A program made the translations under genes and the position numbers. Source: Geobacter sp. (GTDB lineage: Bacteria; Desulfobacterota; Desulfuromonadia; Geobacterales; Geobacteraceae). Taken from it: a stretch of 64,000 bases of DNA. The notes under the pieces were generated by a model. That model was not told the origin of the DNA. It saw only the letters and a program-made list of their open reading frames with translations, and ran no database searches. The stretch lies in NCBI GenBank assembly GCA_003490025.1, contig DNJC01000032.1, forward strand, positions 115,560-179,559, in the 5' to 3' direction. This document shows positions 25,437 through 33,149 of the stretch, one piece after another. Each line of letters starts with the position of its first letter. Positions within the stretch are counted from its first letter, which is position 1.

Positions 25437-25788
25437 GATTCCTCCCGGTTGCATGTATTTCTGGCCGCCTGTTTCAGAAAGCGGATGCTTTAGATCCAGT
25501 GAGGCTATACGACAAATAGCTCCGTTTTTCAACAGGATATTTAGGGGCGCGAAGTGGAACGGGAAACAATTAACATACTTCGGCTCCATGGTGCCAGACT
25601 TTAATGCTTATTGCCGGCGCGAGGGAGGGGGCGGCTCCAAGGGTGGTTGCCGGAGACAGGTTAGCAGGTTTTATCTTGACTGTAATTGTTTATTAACGGA
25701 CAATTACCGGCATCGAGACTCTTTCACGCTCGGTCAGGCCGGCGGCAACTGGATCTGACGGACGAGCAACCAAGCAGGGGAAAGCGAG
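25437..25788. other. 352-bp divergent intergenic region
   Basis: It holds the promoters of the CsgG-like gene (minus) and the small secreted protein (plus). Apart from the promoter at 25676-25704, no other feature is seen. Confidence 0.4.
25676..25704 (+). promoter_or_regulatory. sigma70-type promoter for the small secreted protein
   Basis: -35 TTGACT (25676-25681), 17-bp spacer, -10 GACAAT (25699-25704), 85 bp upstream of the start codon. Confidence 0.5.
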
Positions 25789-26211
25789 ATGAACATCAAA
25801 CTGGTGCGATCAACTATCGTCGGCTGTTTGTTACTTGTTCCGGTTGTTACACATGCGGACCTATCCAATGTGCACCAGAGCACAAATCCTTCCTCTGAGA
25901 GCCGTTTCGAGGTCGTGCAGTCACAACTCGCCGCCAGATGGACCTTCAGGCTCGATCGCTATACCGGTGAGGTGATGCAGCTGCTTTTGAATGAGCAGAA
26001 GGAAAACACCTGGCACAAGATCCCGGTGCAGGATCTTCCCAGGATCAAGAACCCCAGCAGGCCGAGGTTCCAGATATTCACCTCGGGACTGGCGGCGCGG
26101 CACACCTTCCTGCTGGACACCTTCACCGGAAAGACCTGGACCCTCATCTTCGACTCGATACCGACCAAGGACGGCGAGACGGAGGCGATCGTCTTCAAGC
26201 CGTTCCAGTAA
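25789..26211 (+). CDS. small secreted protein with internal duplication
   Basis: A 140-residue protein with a signal peptide (MNIKLVRSTIVGCLLLVPVV, cleavage near THA). The mature part consists of two related units of about 35 residues. One reads RFEVVQSQLAARWTFRLDRYTGEV and the other RFQIFTSGLAARHTFLLDTFTGKT, each followed by a short hydrophobic strand (MQLLL; WTLIF). The pattern x-x-TF-LD-x-x-TG-x suggests a beta-propeller-like or WD/Kelch-like strand pair, but the family is not recognised. It is a single-gene unit followed by a perfect palindrome. Confidence 0.65.
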   Translation: MNIKLVRSTIVGCLLLVPVVTHADLSNVHQSTNPSSESRFEVVQSQLAARWTFRLDRYTGEVMQLLLNEQKENTWHKIPVQDLPRIKNPSRPRFQIFTSGLAARHTFLLDTFTGKTWTLIFDSIPTKDGETEAIVFKPFQ

Positions 26212-26258
26212 CATCTCCAGGGGGCAACCCCTCACCCCAATTGCGGCTACCGGGTCCG

Positions 26259-26286
26259 GTAGGGGCGAATAATCATTCGCCCCTAC
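26259..26286. repeat. perfect 12-bp palindrome with AATC loop
   Basis: GTAGGGGCGAAT-AATC-ATTCGCCCCTAC. It lies between the small secreted protein and the helicase gene and may end the upstream transcript. The same kind of palindrome is frequent as a dispersed repeat in bacterial genomes. Confidence 0.7.
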
Positions 26287-26399
26287 CCCACAATCTCCCC
26301 CTCACATTCCCTTTTGACCTCGTTTCCGCCAGGTGATATAAAGGAGGCGCTTCGCACCCTGCGGCGCCTTCAGCGCCGATGGGTCCCTAAGGATCCCCC

Positions 26400-28616
26400 A
26401 TGAAACTGCTGCACAATCTGAACCCTCCCCAGAAGGAGGCCGTGCTCCACGGCGAAGGACCTCTCCTGGTCCTGGCCGGCGCCGGCTCCGGCAAGACGCG
26501 CGTCATCGTGCACCGCATCGCATACCTCATCCAGGAACGGGGAGTCCCCCCCTGGCAGATCCTGGCGGTCACCTTCACCAACAAGGCGGCCGGGGAGATG
26601 CGGGAGAGGGTGAGCCACATCCTCGGCAATTCGGAACTTCCCCTGATATCGACCTTCCATTCCAGCTGCGCGAGGATTCTGCGCTCGGAGATCTCGCACC
26701 TGGGGTACGACAGCAACTTCGCCATCTACGACGACAAGGACTGCGACAAGCTCCTGAAGGATTGCGCAGCGGAGCTGAACCTGGACGAGAAGAGGTACCC
26801 GGTCAAGGCGCTTTCCGCCGCCATCGACGAGTTCAAGAACCAGGGGTTCACCCCCGGACAGGTCCCGGCCGACTCGCCGTACCAGGCGACACTCGCCAGG
26901 GTCTACAGGTTGTACCAGGAGCGGCTGCAGCGCTGCAACGCGGTCGACTTCGGAGACCTCCTCCTCCTGACGGTGCGCCTCCTGGAAGAACACCCCGCCG
27001 TCCTGGAAAAATACCGGCAGCGCTACCGCTGGATCATGGTGGACGAGTACCAGGACACGAACCCGGTGCAGTACCGCCTGGTGCAGCTCCTCGCCGGGGA
27101 GAGGCAGAACCTCTGCGTGGTCGGCGACGACGACCAGTCCATCTACGGCTGGCGCGGCGCGGACATCCGCAACATCCTGGAGTTCGAGAAGGACTTCCCG
27201 GACGTCAAGGTGGTGAAGCTGGAGCAGAACTACCGCTCCACCAAGACCATCCTGGACAGCGCCTGGAACGTGGTGCAGAAGAATCGCGGCAGGAAACCCA
27301 AGAGGCTTTGGACCGACAACCCAGACGGCGAGCGGATCGTCTACCGCACCCTTCCCAACGAATGGGAGGAGGCGCGCCTGGTCTGCCGCGAGACGGAGCG
27401 TTTCCTCGACGAGGGAGGCGACCTCTCGGAGGTGGCCGTCTTCTACCGGACCAACGCCCAGTCGAGGGCCATCGAGGACGCCATGGTGGCGGCGGGGATC
27501 CCGTACCACATGGTGGGGGGGCTCCGCTTCTACGCCCGGCTCGAGGTGAAGGACATCCTCGCCTACCTGAAGGTGCTGGACAACCCGGCCGACGACGTCG
27601 CCGTGAAGCGGATCATCAACACGCCGCCGCGCGGCATAGGGAACACCACCGTGCAGCGCATCACGGAGTTCGCCGCCGAGAAGGGTATCCCGTTCCACGA
27701 CGCGATGCTGGAGGGGGCCTACGGCCCGCTGCTCCCGATGGGCGCGCGCGGCAAGGTCGCCTCCTTCGTCACCGAGATGGACCGCTACCGGGAGCAGGCG
27801 GAGAAGATGCCGCTCTCCGAGCTCACCTCCACCATCATCTACGACTCCGGCTACTTCGCCCGGCTGAAGACCCTGGGGACGGACGAGGCGCAGGAGCGGA
27901 TCGAAAACCTCCAGGAGCTGGTGACCGCCATGCAGGTCTTCGAGAGCGGCCCCGGGGAGAGGGGACTGGCCGCCTTCCTGGAGCAGGTGGCGCTGGTGTC
28001 GGACCTGGAACACGAGGGGGACGGCAAGAAGGCGTCCGCCACGCTGATGACGCTCCACTCCGCCAAGGGGCTGGAATTCCCGCTCGTCTTCATGATAGGG
28101 ATGGAGGAGCGGCTCTTCCCCCACGCGAGGGCGCTGGAGGACCCGGCCCAGATGGAGGAGGAGAGAAGGCTCTGCTACGTCGGGATGACCCGCGCCAAGA
28201 AGCGCCTCTTCCTCCTGAACGTGCGCAGGCGCCACATCTTCGGCCAGGAGCAGGCGAACCCCCCGGCCCGCTTCATAGGGGACATCCCCCCGGAGCTTCT
28301 CGACACCGGCGGACAGTGGCAGCAGCCGTCGTTTGGCCAGCAGCCGTCGGCCGGCCGAGAGCTTCCCTCCCACAACCTCGCCTCACTCTTCGAGGAGGAG
28401 ATCGAGCCGGACTTCGGCAACGAGGTGCGCATGGTGCCGGAACACGAGGATGACGGGATCTTCCTCGGGATGAAGGTGCGCCACGCCCAGTTCGGGCCGG
28501 GGACCATCAGGAAGATAGAGGGGGAGGGTGACAACCAGAAGGTGATCGTCTGGTTCAACTCACTGGGCGGCCCCAAGAAGCTCCTGGTGCGCTTCGCCGG
28601 GCTTGAGCGGGCCTGA
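26400..28616 (+). CDS. UvrD/PcrA-type 3'-5' DNA helicase
   Basis: A 738-residue SF1A helicase for nucleotide-excision repair and removal of proteins from DNA. Motif I is AGAGSGKTRV near residue 27, then TFTNKAAGEMRERV, motif II VDEYQDTN, motif III GDDDQSIYGWRGAD, motif IV QNYRSTKTIL, motif V TLHSAKGLEFPLVF and motif VI VGMTRAKKRL. The C-terminus has a Tudor-like patch (GMKVRHAQFGPGTIRKIEG) as in PcrA/UvrD, which contacts RNA polymerase. The start at 26400 lacks a strong ribosome site (CCTAAGGATC upstream). Confidence 0.93.
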   Translation: MKLLHNLNPPQKEAVLHGEGPLLVLAGAGSGKTRVIVHRIAYLIQERGVPPWQILAVTFTNKAAGEMRERVSHILGNSELPLISTFHSSCARILRSEISHLGYDSNFAIYDDKDCDKLLKDCAAELNLDEKRYPVKALSAAIDEFKNQGFTPGQVPADSPYQATLARVYRLYQERLQRCNAVDFGDLLLLTVRLLEEHPAVLEKYRQRYRWIMVDEYQDTNPVQYRLVQLLAGERQNLCVVGDDDQSIYGWRGADIRNILEFEKDFPDVKVVKLEQNYRSTKTILDSAWNVVQKNRGRKPKRLWTDNPDGERIVYRTLPNEWEEARLVCRETERFLDEGGDLSEVAVFYRTNAQSRAIEDAMVAAGIPYHMVGGLRFYARLEVKDILAYLKVLDNPADDVAVKRIINTPPRGIGNTTVQRITEFAAEKGIPFHDAMLEGAYGPLLPMGARGKVASFVTEMDRYREQAEKMPLSELTSTIIYDSGYFARLKTLGTDEAQERIENLQELVTAMQVFESGPGERGLAAFLEQVALVSDLEHEGDGKKASATLMTLHSAKGLEFPLVFMIGMEERLFPHARALEDPAQMEEERRLCYVGMTRAKKRLFLLNVRRRHIFGQEQANPPARFIGDIPPELLDTGGQWQQPSFGQQPSAGRELPSHNLASLFEEEIEPDFGNEVRMVPEHEDDGIFLGMKVRHAQFGPGTIRKIEGEGDNQKVIVWFNSLGGPKKLLVRFAGLERA

Positions 28617-28668
28617 AAAGAGGCGTATAGTAAGCGTGTTTATAATGAGAAACTCAAGGAGGCCCGCC

Positions 28669-29409
28669 GTGAAACAGATAGCCAGCCTGATGATCCTCTT
28701 GCTCCTTTTTTCCGGATGCACCCACTACAAGAGCCAGTACGTCTCCTTCAGGCCTCCCGAGGGATACACGAACCACCGGGAACTCTCGGGCCTTTCCTTG
28801 GGTGGCGAGGCCTACGCCGACGCCGATGCGGCCGAGAAGGCCTTCGGCTTCGACATCAAGGGGGCCGGTCTTCTCCCGGTCATGCTCGTCATGGACAACA
28901 AGAGCGGCCGCAGCGTGGAGATCGTCGCCGGGCAGACCTTCCTGGTCGACGACGGCGGCAATTACTGGCCGGTCGTTCCCAACAACATCGCCTTCGAACG
29001 CCTTGAGAACTCGACCCAGTTCGCCTCCTTCTTCGGCAAGGGGGCCGGCAAGGGCGCGCTCCTCGGCGCTGCCGCGGGGGGGATCCTGGCGACCGCGATC
29101 GGCATCGTATCCGGCAAGAGCGTCGGCGAGTCGCTCGGCAAGGGTGTAGCCATCGGGGCGGCGGGGGGCGCGGTGCTCGGCGGCTCCTCGGAGGGAACCT
29201 CCAGGGAGCGGGAATACCGCATCTCGGACGACCTGAGGGCTAAGGGGCTGGAAGGAAGGGCGATCCCGGACGGGGCGCTCGCCAACGGGTTCATCTTCTT
29301 CCCGGGCGAGGCGGCCAGCGCCAAGGAACTGAAGCTGCAGTGGCGCGAGAAGGAAACCGGCCAGATCCAGAAGGTGAGTCTGCCGCTGACGGCCCCGCGC
29401 GGGAAATAA
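28669..29409 (+). CDS. putative lipoprotein with glycine-zipper segment
   Basis: A 246-residue exported protein. The hydrophobic signal QIASLMILLLLFSGC ends in a lipobox. Around residues 115-175 lies an alternating Gly/Ala-rich glycine-zipper segment (GKGAGKGALLGAAAGGILAT; AIGAAGGAVLGGSS), a type that inserts into membranes. The N-terminal and C-terminal parts look beta-rich. Function unknown. The GTG at 28669 is preferred because AAGGAGG sits 6 bp upstream; an ATG at 28645 is in frame but lies before that site. TATAAT at 28641-28646 may be the -10 element. Confidence 0.65.
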   Translation: MKQIASLMILLLLFSGCTHYKSQYVSFRPPEGYTNHRELSGLSLGGEAYADADAAEKAFGFDIKGAGLLPVMLVMDNKSGRSVEIVAGQTFLVDDGGNYWPVVPNNIAFERLENSTQFASFFGKGAGKGALLGAAAGGILATAIGIVSGKSVGESLGKGVAIGAAGGAVLGGSSEGTSREREYRISDDLRAKGLEGRAIPDGALANGFIFFPGEAASAKELKLQWREKETGQIQKVSLPLTAPRGK

Positions 29410-29494
29410 GGCGTTCGGACACAGGCGCCAAAAGCATGGATAGGGGCTGAGAGGCCCCTATTCGTTTGTGCGCCTCACCCACCCCCACAGACCA

Positions 29495-29614
29495 CCCCTC
29501 ACCCCGACCCTCTCCCGGAGGGCGAGGGGGAGTTGGGACAGAGCGTAAAAGAGTACAGCTGAGGCCACTAACCCCTCGCCCTCCGGGAGAGGGTGGCCGA
29601 AGGCCGGGTGAGGG
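29495..29614. repeat. inverted pair of family 1 palindromic repeats
   Basis: A CCCCTCACCCCGACC/CTCCCGGAGGGCGAGGG copy (29495-29530) faces an inverted copy (29571-29614) across 40 bp. The pair could fold into one long hairpin. It lies in the 379-bp gap between the lipoprotein gene and pdxA, which holds no gene. Confidence 0.75.
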
Positions 29615-29667
29615 CGTTGCCATGGGCGATGAAGGTGCCAAGGGCGGCAAGGCGGCAGTCCCGCAGC

Positions 29668-29759
29668 TTCCCCTTTAGCAAAGGGGGATTCAGGGGGATT
29701 TGGGTTTTCACCAGCTGCGCAAGGCAAATCCCCCCCGCCCCCCTTTGCCAAAGGGGGGA
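29668..29759. repeat. 92-bp imperfect inverted repeat (family 3)
   Basis: Arms CTTCCCCTTTAGCAAAGGGGGA / CCCCTTTGCCAAAGGGGGGAG, each with its own small palindrome. Inner arms GGGGGATTTG / CAAATCCCCC are separated by about 23 bp. It resembles a non-autonomous palindromic element; pdxA starts 30 bp later. Confidence 0.7.
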
Positions 29760-29788
29760 GAGGCCGAAATGTTAAAGGAGAAGACGAC

Positions 29789-30808
29789 GTGGACAAACCT
29801 CTCATCGCGGTAACCATGGGGGATCCTTCCGGGATCGGGCCGGAGATCATCGCCGCCGCCCTCGCCGACCCGGCCGTCGCAGCCGTCTGCCGTCCGCTGG
29901 TCCTCGGGGATCGGGCCGCGATGGAGCGCGGCCTGGCGGTCGCCGGGGGTTCGCTTTCCATGGAGACGGTCCCGGGGCCGATGCCGCCGTCCGCGGCGCG
30001 CCCCGGCGTGCTCTACCTGCGCGAACTCTCCCGGCTCGGTTCCGACGGGATGACCTACGGCAGACCGAGCGCCGCCGGCGGGGACGCCTGCTACCGCTAC
30101 ATCTGCGAGGCGGCGCGCCTGTGCCTCGACGGCGCCGCCGCGGCCATGGCGACCGCTCCCATCAACAAGGAGTCGATGAACTCGGCGGGGCACCGCTACC
30201 CCGGACACACCGAACTCCTCGCGCAGCTTTGCGGCGGGAGCGAAGTGGTCATGATGCTCGCGGGCGACCGCCTGCGGGTGACCCTGGTGACCATACACGA
30301 GGCGCTTTCCCGGGTTCCGGAACTGGTCACCTTCGACAGGATTCTCGCCACCATACGCATCACCCACGAGTCGCTCTCCCGCTGGTTCACGCCGAACCCG
30401 CGCCTGGCGGTCCTGGCCCTCAACCCGCACTGCGGCGAGGGGGGGATGTTCGGCGACGAGGAGACACGGGTGATAGCGCCCGCCGTCGCCGCCGCGAGGA
30501 GCGCGGGGATCGACGCGGTCGGCCCCCTCTCCGCCGACACGCTCTTCCATTTCGCCTCCCGGTACGACGCCGTGGTCTGCATGTACCACGACCAGGGGCT
30601 CATCCCGCTCAAGCTGCTCCATTTCGACGACGGGGTGAACGTGACGCTGGGGCTTCCCATCATCCGGACCTCGGTCGACCACGGCACCGCCTACGACCTG
30701 GCCGGGACCGGCCGGGCGAGCGCCGAGAGCATGAAGGCCGCACTCCTCATGGCTGCGGGGATGGCGGAAAAAGGTTGTTCTGCAACAAAAACGGGGGAAC
30801 CTGCATGA
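29789..30808 (+). CDS. pdxA: 4-hydroxythreonine-4-phosphate dehydrogenase
   Basis: A 339-residue NAD-dependent enzyme of the DXP-dependent pyridoxal phosphate pathway. It opens with the signature TMGDPSGIGPEI, has the segment ATAPINKESMNSAGHRYPGHTE (substrate and metal-binding histidine), LNPHCGEGGMFGDEE and CMYHDQGLIPLK. Length is normal for the family (about 330). The start codon is GTG, well supported by AAAGGAG at 29774-29780. It overlaps the next gene by 4 bp (ATGA). Confidence 0.95.
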   Translation: MDKPLIAVTMGDPSGIGPEIIAAALADPAVAAVCRPLVLGDRAAMERGLAVAGGSLSMETVPGPMPPSAARPGVLYLRELSRLGSDGMTYGRPSAAGGDACYRYICEAARLCLDGAAAAMATAPINKESMNSAGHRYPGHTELLAQLCGGSEVVMMLAGDRLRVTLVTIHEALSRVPELVTFDRILATIRITHESLSRWFTPNPRLAVLALNPHCGEGGMFGDEETRVIAPAVAAARSAGIDAVGPLSADTLFHFASRYDAVVCMYHDQGLIPLKLLHFDDGVNVTLGLPIIRTSVDHGTAYDLAGTGRASAESMKAALLMAAGMAEKGCSATKTGEPA

Positions 30809-31776
30809 AGAAATACCTCCTCTGGGGGGCGGCGGTTCTGGTCGTCTACCTCGCCTACCTGGCCGTCTCCATCTACCTCATGCCGCCGGTCCCTTCGCTC
30901 AAGGACCGCAGGATGAACATGACCATCCAGGTGAAGGACTGGCAGGGGAACTACCACCCGTTCGTCGTGGGGCCGAAGAACCGTTACTGGGCTCCCGCCG
31001 GCCAGATCCCCTCCGAGATGAAGTGGGCCGTGATCCTGGCCGAGGACGCGGCCTTCTACAAGCACGAGGGTATCGACGTAAAGGCGATCAAGGAGGCGAT
31101 CAAGTACGACCTGGAGAAGAAGAGCTTCGCCCGCGGCGCTTCCACCATCACCCAGCAGGTGGCGAAGAACCTGTTCCTCTCCCGCGAGAAGACGCTGACC
31201 CGCAAGGCGAAGGAGGTCTACCTGGCCAAAAGGATGGAGCAGGAGCTGACCAAGGGGAGGATCATCGAACTCTACCTGAACGTGATCGAGCTGGGTCCCA
31301 TGGTGCACGGCATAGGGCACGGCGCGCGCTACTATTTCGGGAAATCTCCGGCGGCGCTCACTCCGCGCGAATGCGCCTTCCTGGCCGCCATGCTTCCCGG
31401 CCCCCGCGTCGCCTACAACCCGTACAAGAACCTCGGCAAGGTGCTGAAGAGGTCGAACATGATCCTGAGGCTCCTCGCCTCCAAGGGGGTCCTCTCCGAA
31501 GGCGAGTACCGGAGCGCGCTGGCCGAGATGCCGAACGTCGGCCGGATGCAGAAGAAGGTCGACGAGAGCATCAAGCAGGTGGAGGTCATGGCGAACATGA
31601 GCAGCGCGAAGCTGCCGGAGCCGCCGGAGCTGCCGGAGCTGCAACCCGCGCCGGAGAAGGGGAGCCAAGCGGAGCCGCAGGCCCCGTCAACGGAGCCCGC
31701 CCCTTCCCCCGCCCCGGAGCAGGGTGCGCCCCCCGAGGCCCCGGCGGCGAAGGAGCAGCCGGCGCAGAAGCAGTAG
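30805..31776 (+). CDS. monofunctional peptidoglycan glycosyltransferase (MtgA-like, GT51)
   Basis: A 323-residue membrane protein with one N-terminal helix (YLLWGAAVLVVYLAYLAV) and a GT51 domain at residues 60-215. The catalytic motif is AEDAAFYKHEGID, then GASTITQQVAKNLFLSREKT and RKAKEVYLAKRMEQELTK, then NVIELGP. No transpeptidase domain follows. Instead the last 75 residues form a Pro/Glu/Ala/Gln-rich tail, longer than in classical MtgA. It polymerises lipid II in the periplasm. The start codon overlaps the pdxA stop, so the two are coupled, although their functions are unrelated. Confidence 0.88.
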   Translation: MKKYLLWGAAVLVVYLAYLAVSIYLMPPVPSLKDRRMNMTIQVKDWQGNYHPFVVGPKNRYWAPAGQIPSEMKWAVILAEDAAFYKHEGIDVKAIKEAIKYDLEKKSFARGASTITQQVAKNLFLSREKTLTRKAKEVYLAKRMEQELTKGRIIELYLNVIELGPMVHGIGHGARYYFGKSPAALTPRECAFLAAMLPGPRVAYNPYKNLGKVLKRSNMILRLLASKGVLSEGEYRSALAEMPNVGRMQKKVDESIKQVEVMANMSSAKLPEPPELPELQPAPEKGSQAEPQAPSTEPAPSPAPEQGAPPEAPAAKEQPAQKQ

Positions 31777-31820
31777 TCGAGCGCCAGCCTCCTCCTAATC
31801 ACATCACCATCTCAGCCAGC

Positions 31821-31960
31821 TCACCCTCGCCCTCCGGGAGAGGGCCGGGGTGAGGGCGCCGATCGCGGCAGGAATGCCGCTGCTACGGGTGTAAATAGCA
31901 GGCTCTTCCCCCTTGTGGCGCCACCCTCACCCGGCCTTCGGCCACCCTCTCCCTCCCCTT
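31821..31960. repeat. two family 1 palindromic repeats
   Basis: CACCCTCGCCCTCCGGGAGAGG...GGTGAGGG (31822-31857) and CACCCTCACCCGGCCTTCGGCCACC (31923-31947). They fill most of the 283-bp gap between the MtgA-like gene and the HD-GYP gene. Confidence 0.65.
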
Positions 31961-32059
31961 CCCTTAGCCCCACCTTAGAATTCTCCCTCTCAAGTTCCCA
32001 TTAAAATTGCCGAAACGACAAATGGACGAATAAAGGCCCTGTTAGAGCGGAGAGACGGA

Positions 32060-33133
32060 ATGGAAACAACAATTTCAGGCAAGGTCGTCGTCGTCGACGA
32101 CGATCCCTATGTGCTGGAGAGCGTAGCGCTGCTCCTGTCGGTGAGCGGCTTCGAGGTGCATCCCTTCTCCAACGGAGCCGATGCGCTCGTGCATCTGTGC
32201 CAGTCGCTTCCCCACGTCGTTCTGACCGACGTGAACATGCCGCAGATGTCCGGGATCGATCTGCTGGAAAAGATCCACGACTTCGACCGGGACATCCCGG
32301 TGATCCTGATGACCGCTTACGCCGAGTTGGAGATGGCGGTCTCCGCCATAAAGAAGGGCGCCTTCGACTTCATCATCAAGCCGTTCAAGACCCCCTACCT
32401 GATTCATGCGGTGGAGAAGGGTATCAACTATCAACGGCTTTTGCTGGTCGAGAAAAACTACAAGATGGAGCTGGAACAGACCGTCCAGGACCGGACACGG
32501 GAACTGGGAAAGGCCCTGGCGCAGATGCGGAGCATGAGCCGGGAGACCATCGAAAGGCTCACCGCCGCCGCCGAACTCAGGGACGAGGACACCGGAAAGC
32601 ACATCGCCCGCATCGGGCTGTACGCGAAGAGCCTCTCCGAGGCGCTGCAGATGCCGCAGGAATTCGTGGACGCCATCGCCATGGCCGCCTCCATGCACGA
32701 CGTCGGAAAGATCGGCATTCCCGACGCCATCCTGCTGAAGGGAGGGCCGCTCACCGCGGAGGAGTTCGGGGTCATGAAGGGGCACACCGAGATCGGGGGA
32801 AAGATACTGGAGGGGTCGAGCCACATGGTGTTGCAGATGGCCGCCTCCATCGCCCTGACTCACCACGAGCGCTGGGACGGCAGCGGCTACCCGAGGGGCC
32901 TTGCCGGCGACACAGCCCCGATAGAGGGACGCATCGTCATGCTGGTTGACCAGTACGACGCCCTCAGGAGTAAGCGGGTGTACAAGCCGGCCCTGGACCA
33001 CCACACCACCTTGCAGATCATCACCAGGGGGGACGGCAGGACCTTGCCGGAGCATTTCGACCCGATGGTGCTGAAAGCCTTCGAGGCGTCTGCTCCCCAT
33101 TTCGAGAAGATTTTCGCCGACCACAGCGACTGA
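32060..33133 (+). CDS. response regulator with HD-GYP c-di-GMP phosphodiesterase domain
   Basis: A 357-residue RpfG-like protein. The receiver domain (residues 8-125) has the acidic pocket VVDDDPYV, phospho-acceptor Asp in LTDVNMPQMSG, the Thr of LMTAYAE and the Lys of IIKPF. After a coiled linker the HD-GYP domain (about 165-350) shows MHDVGKIGIPD, HTEIGGKIL, LTHHERWDGSGYPRGLAGD and DQYDAL, so metal-binding and GYP residues are intact and c-di-GMP hydrolysis is expected. It lies 16 bp upstream of a diguanylate cyclase gene on the same strand, which places opposing c-di-GMP enzymes in one operon. Confidence 0.93.
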   Translation: METTISGKVVVVDDDPYVLESVALLLSVSGFEVHPFSNGADALVHLCQSLPHVVLTDVNMPQMSGIDLLEKIHDFDRDIPVILMTAYAELEMAVSAIKKGAFDFIIKPFKTPYLIHAVEKGINYQRLLLVEKNYKMELEQTVQDRTRELGKALAQMRSMSRETIERLTAAAELRDEDTGKHIARIGLYAKSLSEALQMPQEFVDAIAMAASMHDVGKIGIPDAILLKGGPLTAEEFGVMKGHTEIGGKILEGSSHMVLQMAASIALTHHERWDGSGYPRGLAGDTAPIEGRIVMLVDQYDALRSKRVYKPALDHHTTLQIITRGDGRTLPEHFDPMVLKAFEASAPHFEKIFADHSD

Positions 33134-33149
33134 GCATAAGCAGGGAACT

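Noticed and set aside
25437..25589. 51-residue N-terminal extension of the CsgG-like lipoprotein
   Set aside because: It would place the signal peptide and lipobox internally; GGGAGGAA sits right before the ATG at 25436.
31799..32040. small genes in the gap before the HD-GYP regulator
   Set aside because: Open frames there run through palindromic repeats and have no ribosome sites.
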